Source: an uncultured Helicobacteraceae bacterium (lineage in GTDB: Bacteria > Campylobacterota > Campylobacteria > Campylobacterales > Helicobacteraceae). From it: a stretch of 64,000 nt of DNA. Positions 1 to 9,417 of the stretch are shown piece after piece. The stretch is from assembly GCA_944323885.1 (NCBI GenBank), contig CALUUD010000001.1:248001-312000 (forward strand), in the 5' to 3' direction. Every line of letters starts with the position of its first letter. The stretch's first letter is position 1. Made by a program: the position numbers and the translations under genes. Below the pieces are notes generated by a model. It saw only the letters and a program-made list of their open reading frames with translations, did not search any database and was not told the DNA's origin.

Positions 1-165
1 TATATAATTATAGATATCTTCTGCTTTGTTTTGCTCAACGCTACTATTTACACTTTTTATTTCAATGCCAATCTCATTTGCTTTAAGCAAAACATCTTTT
101 GCTTTAATGCCTAGTTCACTTGCAATTTGGGATACTTTAACTTTTGGTAGTTGTTCTTTTGCCAT
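1..165 (-). CDS. infB: Translation initiation factor IF-2, N-terminal fragment (cut by window edge)
   Basis: The 55 codons visible begin [19 protein letters not shown] and match the IF2_N helical subdomain at the start of bacterial IF-2, the GTPase that brings fMet-tRNA to the 30S subunit. The rest of the gene lies to the left of the window. The start codon is the ATG at 163-165; a GGAG sits about 11 bases upstream, which is far for a ribosome site. The ylxR gene upstream runs 55 bp into this reading frame, so the two are probably translated as one message. Gene order infB, ylxR, thrB, tsaB, lpxC, minC is, from memory, that of H. pylori HP1048-HP1053. Confidence 0.93.
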   Translation of the reverse strand, partial: MAKEQLPKVKVSQIASELGIKAKDVLLKANEIGIEIKSVNSSVEQNKAEDIYNYI

Positions 166-395
166 TTATAAGACATCTCCTTAAAAAAATTCACTAACTT
201 TTCATCATTTTTTATCTTAAAAGTTTTACTAATTATATTGACTAATTTCACTTGCACTATACAACTTTGACAAACATAAAAACTCCTGCCATTCATAGTA
301 TATAAACATAATATTCCATTTTTTATTTGTAATCTTAGAAGAGAATCTTGCAAGAATCTTTCTCTGCAACAAATACACATTCTTATCTTTATCAT
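111..395 (-). CDS. ylxR: YlxR (DUF448)-family RNA-binding protein
   Basis: A 94-residue basic protein. Residues 6-50 carry the YlxR pattern: a CICCRER start (compare RKCI.CR in the family), a short beta segment, then YVCQSC. YlxR proteins are small nucleic-acid-binding proteins usually encoded between nusA and infB, and here infB follows directly. The Met at codon 1 and a second Met at codon 6 are both possible starts; neither has a strong Shine-Dalgarno. The last 18 codons overlap infB and lie outside the conserved domain. The assignment rests on the Cys motifs and location. Confidence 0.75.
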   Translation of the reverse strand: MIKIRMCICCRERFLQDSLLRLQIKNGILCLYTMNGRSFYVCQSCIVQVKLVNIISKTFKIKNDEKLVNFFKEMSYKWQKNNYQKLKYPKLQVN

Positions 396-407
396 TATAT
401 CAAAAGC

Positions 408-1286
408 CTATTCTATAAAAAATCCATTATTATCAAACTCTAATTCCAATACTTTAAATTCTCTAAATCTATCACTTAAATGCCTTGCAATTCTAAATGC
501 ATCATCTCTGTAGCATATATTTAAAAATGTAGAACCACTACCTGATAAAACACTCATTAAAGCACCTTTTTTCATTGCTTCTTTGCGCACTGAAAATAAA
601 GCAGGCAACATCATCATTCGCCTATCTTGATGAATCTTATCTTCAGCTGCTATCTTTAACAGATTCCATCTTCTTGATAAAAATATTCCAGCAATCATAG
701 ATGATCTAGATATATTAAACACTGCATCTTGCAAACTATAATGCTTTGGCAAAGTTTTTCTTGAATAACGAGTAGACATAGATTTATCTGGAATTACAAC
801 AACTGCTTTAATATCACTTGAAATTTTATGTTTAATATAAAATACTTTTGAATTTTTTACCATAGCGATATTAAAACCACCATTTACTGCAGGAGTAATA
901 TTGTCTGGGTGCTTTTCGTACTTTATAGCTCTAGATAGTATCATATCTCTTGTATAGGGTATTCTTAAAATTTCATAAGCAGAAACAATAGCTCCAACTA
1001 CAACAGCAGAGCTGCTGCCAAGACCACGAGAAATAGGAATTTCATTTTTCAAATAAAAACTAAACTCTCTACGCTCTCCACTCAATTCATAATACACATC
1101 TTTAAAAATTCTTATAAAATTATTATCTCTTAAAAGTTTTGGAATATGGCAGCCTTGTCCATCAATCTTAATACTTTGCAATATTGATGGTGAAATATTA
1201 AATCTATTATACAAACTAAGAGATAATCCAAGAGTATCAAATCCAGGACCTAAATTTGCACTTGTGGCAGGAACCCTTACTATCAA
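408..1286 (-). CDS. thrB: Homoserine kinase (GHMP family)
   Basis: 292 residues, usual length for ThrB. It phosphorylates homoserine with ATP, the step before threonine synthase in threonine synthesis. The N-terminus MIVRVPATSANLGPGFDTLG is the ThrB signature, and the GHMP ATP-binding motif PISRGLGSSSAVVVGA is near residue 88; a C-terminal LSGSGST glycine loop is present around residue 247. It ends 12 bp before ylxR and begins 8 bp after the tsaB stop, inside a long co-directional run. An ordinary biosynthetic gene; the threonine dehydratase gene elsewhere in the window uses its end product. Confidence 0.95.
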   Translation of the reverse strand: MIVRVPATSANLGPGFDTLGLSLSLYNRFNISPSILQSIKIDGQGCHIPKLLRDNNFIRIFKDVYYELSGERREFSFYLKNEIPISRGLGSSSAVVVGAIVSAYEILRIPYTRDMILSRAIKYEKHPDNITPAVNGGFNIAMVKNSKVFYIKHKISSDIKAVVVIPDKSMSTRYSRKTLPKHYSLQDAVFNISRSSMIAGIFLSRRWNLLKIAAEDKIHQDRRMMMLPALFSVRKEAMKKGALMSVLSGSGSTFLNICYRDDAFRIARHLSDRFREFKVLELEFDNNGFFIE

Positions 1287-1294
1287 TCAAACTC

Positions 1295-1756
1295 CTATAC
1301 AGCAGGTAAAACATAAAGTGGAAAACAAGAATTACTAAATTTTGCAGAATCAATTATGTCAGGTAACTCAAATACTGCACTTTTTTTGACCTCTAATTTT
1401 ATTGTTTTTATATCATTATTTTCTTTAAAGAAATGGATTCTACCATAAGCCTCTATAAAGTTATCTTTAGTAAAGTAAAAAGAATCCACGCAAAATAGTT
1501 CTACATCTTCTATTATTTTTAATGTTTGCAAAAAAATATGAGTAAGCTTAATAGAGCTAAAATTTCCTGGACCATTGGCATAAAATATCCTAGATATACT
1601 ATACTCACTCATAATATCAAAAAATACATCAAATAAAACATCACTTGTCTTACCAGAGGTCTCAAACTTTTTTAATAATTTATTATTAATATATATACCA
1701 AGTAAAATTGGTGATGAAACACTAACTAGTATAATATCACACTTTTGTCGTTGCAT
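1295..1756 (-). CDS. tsaB: TsaB-like tRNA threonylcarbamoyladenosine biosynthesis protein
   Basis: A short, divergent TsaB/YeaZ relative of 153 residues (E. coli TsaB is about 230). The ASKHA-fold core is recognisable: an opening beta hairpin ([19 protein letters not shown]) and the motif [13 protein letters not shown] near residue 60, matching the family's GPGSFTGLR. TsaB is a non-catalytic scaffold for TsaD in making t6A37 on tRNAs. It overlaps the lpxC end by 20 bp. The protein ends soon after the first subdomain, as is typical of the shortened Helicobacter forms; function is inferred from the motif and synteny. Confidence 0.72.
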   Translation of the reverse strand: MQRQKCDIILVSVSSPILLGIYINNKLLKKFETSGKTSDVLFDVFFDIMSEYSISRIFYANGPGNFSSIKLTHIFLQTLKIIEDVELFCVDSFYFTKDNFIEAYGRIHFFKENNDIKTIKLEVKKSAVFELPDIIDSAKFSNSCFPLYVLPAV

Positions 1757-2630
1757 ATTGAAGATTCTCTTCTTTTATACCATCTTCTAAAGTAACAATC
1801 TCAAATGCATCACTTTGTGATAATATTTTTTTAGTTAAAAAGTGATTTAACTTATGGCTACCAGCAAATGATATATATGTTCCAATAAGAGGCATACCAA
1901 GAATACTCATATCACCAATAGCATCTAATATTTTATGCCTTACAAACTCTTCTTTATATCTAAGACCCTCTTTATTTAGAATGCCACTTTCATCAAGTAC
2001 TATGCAATTAGATAAATTGCCACCTTTTGCAAGACCTATGGATCGCAAATAATTAACTTCTTGTAAAAAGCCAAACGTTCTAGCACGCGCAATTTCATCT
2101 TTGTAAGCTTGTATTGAATATACAAATCTATAATGCTGTTCTCTAATTGACTGATGATCAAAATTAATTGTAAAATCAAAAATAGTTTGGTTACTAGGTT
2201 CGACTTTTACAAATTTTTCTCCATCATTAATTTCAATAGGCTTTTTAATAGCAATTGCCATTTTTTTTGCATTCTGTTCTACTATACCTGCTTCATCTAA
2301 TAGCATACAATAACCAATTGAGCTACCATCCATTATAGGCACTTCTTCATTATCCAGTATAATTCTAATATTATCAATGCCATATGCATGTATTGCAGAT
2401 AATAAGTGTTCTATTGTAGAAATCCTTGCATCGCCACTTCCAAGGACTGTTGCTAAAGTAGTATCTATTACATTATCAGGGGACAACTTTATGCTAACGC
2501 CTAAATCACTTCTAAAAAACACAATACCACTATCCTCACTAAGAGGCTCTAAAATCATTTTTACAGATACACCCTTATGAAGACCTATTCCAACTAATTC
2601 AACACTATTTTTTATAGTTCTCTGATTCAT
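1737..2630 (-). CDS. lpxC: UDP-3-O-acyl-N-acetylglucosamine deacetylase
   Basis: LpxC is the zinc amidase that catalyses the first committed step of lipid A synthesis in the cytosol. Zinc ligands are visible: the [13 protein letters not shown] block near residue 75 and HKILDAIGD near residue 233. Length is 297 residues from the start chosen here. The ATG at 2628-2630 is preferred over an upstream GTG in the same frame because an AAGGTGG Shine-Dalgarno lies 5-6 bases before it. It follows minC by 28 bp and overlaps tsaB at its end. Confidence 0.96.
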   Translation of the reverse strand: MNQRTIKNSVELVGIGLHKGVSVKMILEPLSEDSGIVFFRSDLGVSIKLSPDNVIDTTLATVLGSGDARISTIEHLLSAIHAYGIDNIRIILDNEEVPIMDGSSIGYCMLLDEAGIVEQNAKKMAIAIKKPIEINDGEKFVKVEPSNQTIFDFTINFDHQSIREQHYRFVYSIQAYKDEIARARTFGFLQEVNYLRSIGLAKGGNLSNCIVLDESGILNKEGLRYKEEFVRHKILDAIGDMSILGMPLIGTYISFAGSHKLNHFLTKKILSQSDAFEIVTLEDGIKEENLQYATTKV

Positions 2631-2658
2631 TACAACCACCTTAATGAATTTGTATATT

Positions 2659-3282
2659 CTAAAGCGACAAAATATCTTTAATGTTTAAATTATTATCATC
2701 TTTGTATATCAAATTTAACTTATATTTTAACATATTAGGTGTTATTATTTCGCCTTGAAATACAACCTTTCCCTTGACTATTTTAGATAGTATCAAAAAT
2801 TCTCCTTCACACTTTACATCACCACTACACTCACCAAAAATACAAATATTGTTTTGACTTTCTATTTCTGCTCCACTATTAACACGATTAAAAACTAAAA
2901 TATCTCCATCACTTATAATGCTCTCTCCACTCCTAACTAACTTGGTTATGAATTTAGATTTTAAAAAATGTAAATTCATATTTTGTCGGCTTGAATAAGT
3001 ATTATAATTATCTTGATGAGATATTATTTGCTGCTTATTTAACTCATTTACAATATGTGTAACTCTATCTTTGTTATCCATAAACCTAAGATGTTTATTT
3101 TTAATGTAGTCAACATCATTAGAATCTAAAAACTCTTTTATACTTTCACTCAAATTATCAAATACAAGTAAATAGCCCTTAAATAAAGGAAGGTTTTTTT
3201 TTAAAAATTCCAATAAATCACCATCATTTTTATCATCTAGTATATGAAAGATTCTTATACTTTGTTGATCTATCTTTGGCAT
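2659..3282 (-). CDS. minC: Septum-site determining protein MinC
   Basis: 207 residues. MinC with MinD prevents FtsZ ring formation away from midcell. The C-terminal half (about residues 115-190) shows the MinC beta-helix pattern [19 protein letters not shown] followed by [20 protein letters not shown]. The N-terminal FtsZ-binding domain is divergent, as expected. The ATG overlaps the stop codon of the upstream peptidase gene (TAATG), so translation is probably coupled. minD and minE are not next to it. Confidence 0.9.
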   Translation of the reverse strand: MPKIDQQSIRIFHILDDKNDGDLLEFLKKNLPLFKGYLLVFDNLSESIKEFLDSNDVDYIKNKHLRFMDNKDRVTHIVNELNKQQIISHQDNYNTYSSRQNMNLHFLKSKFITKLVRSGESIISDGDILVFNRVNSGAEIESQNNICIFGECSGDVKCEGEFLILSKIVKGKVVFQGEIITPNMLKYKLNLIYKDDNNLNIKDILSL

Positions 3283-4637
3283 TATTTATTCTCTATAATA
3301 TTTACTGCTTCATTTAATACATCATTAATATTAACTTTAAGCCATCTACTATCCATCCATTCCGTACTTAATGCAAAAACACCCTGTATCAATACACTAA
3401 AATGCAAATGATCCCCAAAAGCTAAGCCTGTTACCCCAGTCCTACCTATAACATCACCTTTTTTTACAAAATCACCCTCTTCTACATAAAACTCACTTAG
3501 GTGTGAATACAAAGTAGAAACACCAAAACCATGGTCTAAAACAATAGTATTACCATAAATACCAAGACTTTCTTTTAAAACAACAACTCCATCATTTGAT
3601 GCAAATATCTGAGCATTTTTAATATTAGCTAAATCTGTGCCTAAATGATAAGATTCTCCAGCAAACTCTTTATTTAATACATATTTTCTATGATCACCAA
3701 AAAGTCCAACAATAACAGAATCTTTTAATGGTTTAAATGTATTAATTTGATAATTATCTTGTAATTCCAAGTTTAATATCTTAGAATTAATTATCTTTTC
3801 ATCATTATTTCTAATAATTTCATTAACATATTTAAACATCTCTAAGCGTGACTTAAAAACATGTATAGGAATAGAGCTTGAACTTTCTATAACAGAAGCT
3901 ATTTTGTTATCAATAAAATTATCCTTCAGTGTTAAAGTGGTAGTGCGGTAATTTCTAGCATATCTTGCAAAACCAATATTTGATCTTTTAATATTTCCTG
4001 CTTTATCTTCTACAATAATCCTACCTTTAAAATTAGGATTATGTATAGACCAAGGAATAATACTAACATAATACCCATCTTTTAAAAATGGAAAAGCAAC
4101 AAAACTCTGATATCCATTACTAATTGAAATATTTGCTAAATTATCATCTTTTGCAAAAAATACAACAACGCCACTACCGCCTCTAGAAATCTTGTTACTC
4201 ATTGCGATAATACCAGCTTGAGGTGGTTCTATATCAACAATAATATTAAAATCTTTTGTTGTTACATTGCCAAGAAAAAAATTATATTTGCTATTATCAA
4301 CAGCCTCTATCTTGTATCGCAATGTATCACCATTTGCAATATTAATCTTTGGAATTGGAAGATTAAACTCTATATTAGTCTTAAACTCACTACTAATGTA
4401 TTCTTCTAAAACTATATTATCATTATCTCTAATTAAACTAACTTTATATGACTTAATACCACTAGAATCTGAAATTTTAATTGGTATATTCCATTTTAAA
4501 TTCCAATAAGTCATATTGGGTATTTCTATATCTGGTGATGTTCGCTCAAATTTTGGAGAAAAGTAAATAAAAGTACACAAACAGACAATCATAGTCAAAA
4601 TAATATAAAATGAAATATTATTGCCTCTTTTGCGCAT
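3282..4637 (-). CDS. M23-family (LytM) peptidoglycan endopeptidase, membrane-anchored
   Basis: 451 residues from the chosen start. One N-terminal membrane segment (ISFYIILTMIVCLCTFIYF) anchors a long periplasmic stalk with beta-rich domains at residues about 40-230. The C-terminal LytM domain has the zinc motif HLGTDLAN (HxxxD) around residue 325 and HLHFSV (HxH) around residue 410. Such enzymes cut peptide cross-links in peptidoglycan and in Helicobacter help set cell shape. The start is the ATG at 4635-4637, 25 codons inside the longest frame, because GAAAGG stands 6 bases before it. It corresponds by position to H. pylori HP1054 (from memory). It is not in the Csd1/Csd2 context. Confidence 0.88.
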   Translation of the reverse strand: MRKRGNNISFYIILTMIVCLCTFIYFSPKFERTSPDIEIPNMTYWNLKWNIPIKISDSSGIKSYKVSLIRDNDNIVLEEYISSEFKTNIEFNLPIPKINIANGDTLRYKIEAVDNSKYNFFLGNVTTKDFNIIVDIEPPQAGIIAMSNKISRGGSGVVVFFAKDDNLANISISNGYQSFVAFPFLKDGYYVSIIPWSIHNPNFKGRIIVEDKAGNIKRSNIGFARYARNYRTTTLTLKDNFIDNKIASVIESSSSIPIHVFKSRLEMFKYVNEIIRNNDEKIINSKILNLELQDNYQINTFKPLKDSVIVGLFGDHRKYVLNKEFAGESYHLGTDLANIKNAQIFASNDGVVVLKESLGIYGNTIVLDHGFGVSTLYSHLSEFYVEEGDFVKKGDVIGRTGVTGLAFGDHLHFSVLIQGVFALSTEWMDSRWLKVNINDVLNEAVNIIENK

Positions 4638-4729
4638 ATCAAGCCTTTCTATACAATGGAATAAAAGGATTATTTTAACCTTGATTTCATTAAAAATACT
4701 TGATAAGCACAAATAAATGCTAATTACTT

Positions 4730-5788
4730 CTATTTCATTTGCGATGCTATTTGTTCTGTAGTTTGTAAAACTTGTGCAACAGCTCTAAATAATTCTTGTG
4801 GGATATAATCATCAATATCACAAAGTTTATATAACTCCCTTGCTAACTTCGGTTGTTCTCTAATTGGAATATTATACTCCCTTGCTATCTCTTTGATTTT
4901 AATTGCTAACAAATCTGTACCCTTTGCTATAACAATAGGTGCAATATCTTCGTGTAATACAAATTTTAATGCAACTGCATAATGTGTTGGATTAGTCACA
5001 ACAACAGTTGCCTTTGATACATTTGACAACATTTTTCTTGATGACATTTTTCTCATTGTCTGTCTAATTCTAGCACGAATTTGAGGATTACCTTGCAATT
5101 GTTTATATTCATCTTTTACTTCTTGTTTGGTCATCTTTAAGCTTTGTATATATTGTTTTCTACGAATATAGAAATCAAATGCCGCCATAAAGAAAAATAA
5201 AATAAGCAATATTGATCCAAGTATCAATGCTTTATCTTTTAGCCATATTAGTTGAGAAAAAATATTTAAAAATGCAATATTTGGTATTTCTTGTAAAAAT
5301 CCTAAAAATATAAAAAAACCAAGACTTAATGTTATTGAAACTTTTAATGTAATAAGCAATCCATCTAGTATTTTTTTTAATGACATTACATTTTTAAATC
5401 CTGTAATCATATTTATTTTTGAAAATTTTGGAATAATAGTTTTTATAGTAATTAAAAATCCAAATTGTGCAACATTCCCAGCAATTACAGCTATCATCAA
5501 AACCAAAAATATAGGAGCAATAACAATAACACTCTCCTTTATAATAAAAATAGCTAGATTTAATGTACCTATGTTATCAAAATCATCAAGGCTAAACTTC
5601 ATAACATAAACAAATAGGCTCTTTATCCTATCAACTAAAAAGGGAAATAAAAAAAATATAATTCCAAATCCAAATAATAATGCTAAAAATCCAGTAACTT
5701 CTTGGCTTTTACCTACATTGCCCTCTTCTCTAGCTTTTTGTTTTTTATGATCACTAGGGAGTTCTGTTTTCTCTTCACTCTGTGCCAT
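4730..5788 (-). CDS. flhB: Flagellar type III export switch protein FlhB
   Basis: 352 residues, standard length. Four hydrophobic segments fill residues 30-210. The autocleavage motif TNPTHYAVAL is near residue 268; FlhB cuts itself between Asn and Pro and this controls the switch from hook to filament export. The start MAQSEEKTELPS is the ATG at 5786-5788, with AAAGG 6 bases upstream; an earlier ATG two codons before would overlap that site. The first 14 bases overlap mobA, which precedes it, as in H. pylori. Confidence 0.97.
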   Translation of the reverse strand: MAQSEEKTELPSDHKKQKAREEGNVGKSQEVTGFLALLFGFGIIFFLFPFLVDRIKSLFVYVMKFSLDDFDNIGTLNLAIFIIKESVIVIAPIFLVLMIAVIAGNVAQFGFLITIKTIIPKFSKINMITGFKNVMSLKKILDGLLITLKVSITLSLGFFIFLGFLQEIPNIAFLNIFSQLIWLKDKALILGSILLILFFFMAAFDFYIRRKQYIQSLKMTKQEVKDEYKQLQGNPQIRARIRQTMRKMSSRKMLSNVSKATVVVTNPTHYAVALKFVLHEDIAPIVIAKGTDLLAIKIKEIAREYNIPIREQPKLARELYKLCDIDDYIPQELFRAVAQVLQTTEQIASQMK

Positions 5789-6416
5789 GACCATCCTTTA
5801 GAATCTTTAAGGCATTTTTATAATCTTGTTGCATATTTAAATTAATAAATTCACATGTATCAAAATATATTGAAATAGTATTGCATAATGACAAAAAATC
5901 AATAATTCTAAAATTATTGCTTTCTAAATATTCCATGATTTTATATTTTATATTTGCTTTCCAGATTCCAACTAATGGATGAAGTTTTATAGAATCTTTA
6001 GCATAAACAATATCACAATTATCAATATTATTTACAAGCATATCAATTGTATGCAATGTTATAAAAGGATAATCTATAGGAATAAAAAATAATCTAGAAT
6101 GAGATAATTTATTAAAACAATTTAAAATACCAAATAAAGGGCTAAAATATGTCAAATCTTCGGCAACAATTTGAATAGATTCCATATTAATTTTGAAGTG
6201 ATTAGCATTATACTTTAATATATCGGCATACAAAATATCCAATATTTCATTTTTATTATTTTCTTTTAATGAAATAGCTATATTAGAAAAAATATTTGAT
6301 AATTTTATCACCTGATAAGAAATAAGCCTATAACTACCAAAAGGCAGCAGAGTCTTATTAGACCCCATCCTGCTGCTTTTACCTCCACATAGAATAACAC
6401 ATGTATCACCAATCAT
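5775..6416 (-). CDS. mobA: Molybdenum cofactor guanylyltransferase
   Basis: 213 residues. The N-terminal nucleotide-binding loop ILCGGKSSRMGSNKTLLPFG matches the MobA consensus LAGGxxxRMGxxK. MobA joins GMP to molybdopterin to form the bis-MGD cofactor of enzymes such as formate dehydrogenase, nitrate reductase and TMAO/DMSO reductases. Central residues ('FSPLFGIL', 'IPIDYPF') fit the family's GPL and D-P-F metal-binding region. It overlaps flhB by 14 bp. The C-terminus is short and AT-rich. No other moco gene is in the window. Confidence 0.88.
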   Translation of the reverse strand: MIGDTCVILCGGKSSRMGSNKTLLPFGSYRLISYQVIKLSNIFSNIAISLKENNKNEILDILYADILKYNANHFKINMESIQIVAEDLTYFSPLFGILNCFNKLSHSRLFFIPIDYPFITLHTIDMLVNNIDNCDIVYAKDSIKLHPLVGIWKANIKYKIMEYLESNNFRIIDFLSLCNTISIYFDTCEFINLNMQQDYKNALKILKDGHGTE

Positions 6417-6437
6417 ATGTAATTTTATAATAAATAT

Positions 6438-7877
6438 TTAACAAGAATATGTACTTACAAATTCAAATGGATGTGGTCTTGCCTCCCAAGGCCAGATCTC
6501 TGTTTCAAATTTATATGCTTTATAGGTCTGCAAGAATTCCTCGCTAAAAACATTTCCACATTTTAAAAATTCTCTATCTGCAAGCATTTCTTCTATAGCA
6601 CTTCGCAAAGTATGTGGAAGTTGCTTTATATTTCTTTCTCTAATCTCATCAAGAGTCAAATCAAACAAATTAATATCCATAGGTTGACCAGGATGAATCT
6701 TATTTGCTATACCATCTAATCCTGCCATTAATAATGAAGCAAATGCTAAATAAGGGTTGCTAGAGCTATCTGGAAATCTAAACTCCATTCTCTTTGCTTT
6801 CTCTCCACTATTATATGGGATTCTAACACTTGCACTTCTATTTTGTGCAGAATAGCTAAGAATGCTTGGTGCTTCAAATCCTGGAATTAATCTCTTGTAT
6901 GAATTTGTGGAGGCATTGGTGAAAGCTGCTATACTTCTTGCGTGTTTTAATACACCACCCAAATAAAATAAGGCAATATCACTTAATCCTTGATATTCTT
7001 TACCTGCAAACAAATTTTTTCCATCTTTCCAAATACTAATATGAACATGCATACCACTTCCATTATCACCATATAATGGCTTTGGCATAAATGTTGCAGT
7101 TTTTCCATTTAGATGTGCAACCATTTTTACTACATATTTTAATTTTTGAACATTATCTGCTGCTTCTAATAAATCTCCAAACTTTACTCCTATCTCACAT
7201 TGTGCTTGACCGACTTCATGATGAACAACAAATGTCTCCAATCCAACCTGATTTAAAACTTTCACCATTTCTGCCCTAATATCAACCATAGTGTCAATTG
7301 GTGGAGTTGGGAAATATCCACCTTTTGTTCCACTTCTATGTCCTATATTAATTCCACCTTCAAATTCTTTATCCCTATTCCATTCACCTTCTTCTGTATC
7401 AATCTCATAATATTGACAATTAATTGTATCTTTCATTTTTATGCTATCAAATACAAAAAATTCATTCTCTGGACCAAAGTAAGCAACATCACCTACACCT
7501 TGTTCTTTTAAATATTCTAGTGATCTTTTTGCAATACTTCTAGGACATTTTTCGTATGGTTGATTTTTATAAATATCCCAAATATCACAGAAAACTACAA
7601 TAGTGGTATCTGCTGTAAAAGGATCTAAGAAATACCTTACTGGATCTGGGATAAGTAGCATATCAGACTTATTGATTGGTTGCCAAGCTGGAATTGATGA
7701 GCCATCAATTGGAACACCATTAAAACTTTCCTCATTGATTGCACTCATAGAAAAACTAATATGATGCCAAGTCCCTTTTATATCAGTAAATCTAAAATCT
7801 ACAAATTCAACTTCATTATCACTACAAAATCTAAAAAATTCTTTTATTGCACTTACTCTGTCTGTTTTCTTGCTCAT
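6438..7877 (-). CDS. glnA: Glutamine synthetase type I
   Basis: 479 residues, full length. GlnA condenses glutamate, ammonia and ATP to glutamine. Visible are GSSIPAW near residue 58, the ENEFFVFD metal site, and the HVHISIW and [17 protein letters not shown] active-site segments. Near residue 402 the adenylylation loop reads NLFDLT where enteric enzymes have NLYDLP, so the regulatory Tyr is Phe and the enzyme should not be adenylylated. This fits H. pylori GlnA, reported to lack the site. It has its own upstream region (7878-8040) and a good AAGGAG site. Confidence 0.98.
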   Translation of the reverse strand: MSKKTDRVSAIKEFFRFCSDNEVEFVDFRFTDIKGTWHHISFSMSAINEESFNGVPIDGSSIPAWQPINKSDMLLIPDPVRYFLDPFTADTTIVVFCDIWDIYKNQPYEKCPRSIAKRSLEYLKEQGVGDVAYFGPENEFFVFDSIKMKDTINCQYYEIDTEEGEWNRDKEFEGGINIGHRSGTKGGYFPTPPIDTMVDIRAEMVKVLNQVGLETFVVHHEVGQAQCEIGVKFGDLLEAADNVQKLKYVVKMVAHLNGKTATFMPKPLYGDNGSGMHVHISIWKDGKNLFAGKEYQGLSDIALFYLGGVLKHARSIAAFTNASTNSYKRLIPGFEAPSILSYSAQNRSASVRIPYNSGEKAKRMEFRFPDSSSNPYLAFASLLMAGLDGIANKIHPGQPMDINLFDLTLDEIRERNIKQLPHTLRSAIEEMLADREFLKCGNVFSEEFLQTYKAYKFETEIWPWEARPHPFEFVSTYSC

Positions 7878-8040
7878 ATAACACTCCTTATCATTTTGAC
7901 GACAAAATCTTATAAAAGTTTAGTTTAATAAATAATAAGCACTTAATGGAAGAATAGTAAGGATAATATCAATTACTTAAATATATACAATAGCATTTAA
8001 TAAAAAATTAATAATTGTGAGATATTTTACTTTTGAAAAA

Positions 8041-8544
8041 CTATTCAAATTTATTAATAATAACAATAACTCCGTTTGTAAGATTCTTAAAAAATATAAC
8101 ATCATCTGAATGCTCGTATATAAAATCATTACCACCAAAACTAAATTTTTGAGTTATTAAACCATTTGCATCTATACTTTTACCAATACCATCAAAAATA
8201 TCCTTTTTGCTTAATATTTCTTCAAATAAAGTATCATATCCAACATCACCAAAAAATGCTTTGCTGGCAACCCATTTTGGAGCACAATCATCATCAAAAC
8301 AAATTTCTCTTTCTTTAATCATAAACTTACCAATTGATTTTCCAAGTTTAAATAATTCTAGTGAAATTTCTGGAGTAAGATTTAGAATTCCAAAATCATA
8401 AAAACTAATATTTTTACTTTTAATCAAAACTAGTTTTAAATCTTTCTTATTGATATTGGCTTGATTATTTACTTCCTCTTGCAATTGTGGAGTAGCACAA
8501 GAAATAAATAATACACCAAAAATAACAAACGCAATATATTTCAT
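8041..8544 (-). CDS. Small lipoprotein of unknown function, downstream of the LPP20/FlgP-like gene
   Basis: 167 residues starting with a lipoprotein signal: MKYIAFVIFGVLFISCATP, lipobox FISC with Cys16 as the predicted lipidation site. The mature part is a mixed alpha/beta region with no motif I can name; a Cys pair (ICFDDDCAPKW) lies near residue 90. The gene starts 5 bp after the stop of the LPP20-domain lipoprotein, so the two form an operon. In Campylobacter flgP is followed by flgQ, and this could be a partner of that kind, but no sequence similarity to FlgQ was recognised. Confidence 0.7.
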   Translation of the reverse strand: MKYIAFVIFGVLFISCATPQLQEEVNNQANINKKDLKLVLIKSKNISFYDFGILNLTPEISLELFKLGKSIGKFMIKEREICFDDDCAPKWVASKAFFGDVGYDTLFEEILSKKDIFDGIGKSIDANGLITQKFSFGGNDFIYEHSDDVIFFKNLTNGVIVIINKFE

Positions 8545-8549
8545 CTAAA

Positions 8550-9359
8550 TCAACTATTAGCCTCACTTAGAATCTTATGCCATACCTTACCATCTAACTT
8601 CAACTCCATGGTAATTTGACACAATCCATCCTTATAAACAGTTTCTATAATCTCTGCATTTTTAATAAGTGCTTCTACTTTTGTTTTTACAACAGAATTA
8701 ATCAATACCATATCTCTAACTGTATCTTGAGCATTCAATCTAATTCCATACATTTTTTCACCTATTTGTCTATATGCATCAATTATAGCTGCCCTTTTTG
8801 CTAATGCTAATGCTTGAGAAGGTGATATTGTAGATTCTGGTGCAACACCCATTCCAACAGCGCTTAACTCTATAGTATTATTTGGTGTTAAAATTGGAGA
8901 ATTTGGAATAATGCTTGAATTGCCATTTGATTCTGGTTTTTGCTGTGAAGATGAAGTAGAATCCTGTGGCAAAGATTGAGTATATGGAACTATTTCATTT
9001 GGAGCCACATAATTTGGCATATAATCATTTCTTTGATCTCTTATATAAACATCTACACTTGGATTAGAATTTTGTGATTGTTGAATATTATTTTGAGGCA
9101 AAGTAGCCTGTGGTTGAGGCATATTTGGAATATTAGCCTCGCCAACATTCAATCTATCTATATTCATAACCCTACTATTGTCCTCAGTAAGCATATTTGG
9201 AGTATATGGATCCTTGAGTGGTGGATAAACTGGTGCTTGAATTGGAGAATAATTTGCAGATGGTGGTATCATTGAAGTATCAGCATCCTCACCAAATGTA
9301 GCACAACCTGATAAAACTACTAACAAACTTGATGCTATCCCTATTGTAATCTTTGACAT
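8550..9359 (-). CDS. LPP20/FlgP-like outer-membrane lipoprotein
   Basis: 269 residues. Signal and lipobox VVLSGCAT place a lipidated Cys at residue 19. Residues 25-160 are a low-complexity Pro/Gln/Asn/Ser linker. Residues about 170-265 form an LPP20-type domain: ALALAKRAAIIDAYRQIGEK, then RDMVLINSVVKTKVEALIKN, then ITMELKLDGKVW. The family includes H. pylori Lpp20 and Campylobacter FlgP, the basal-disk lipoprotein around the flagellar motor. The long disordered linker is unusual beside the 170-residue FlgP. It leads a two-gene lipoprotein operon. Confidence 0.75.
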   Translation of the reverse strand: MSKITIGIASSLLVVLSGCATFGEDADTSMIPPSANYSPIQAPVYPPLKDPYTPNMLTEDNSRVMNIDRLNVGEANIPNMPQPQATLPQNNIQQSQNSNPSVDVYIRDQRNDYMPNYVAPNEIVPYTQSLPQDSTSSSQQKPESNGNSSIIPNSPILTPNNTIELSAVGMGVAPESTISPSQALALAKRAAIIDAYRQIGEKMYGIRLNAQDTVRDMVLINSVVKTKVEALIKNAEIIETVYKDGLCQITMELKLDGKVWHKILSEANS

Positions 9360-9417
9360 ATCCTTAACCTCATAATTTTAAATTTCAAATAATGTTAAAG
9401 CAAATTATATTCCATTA

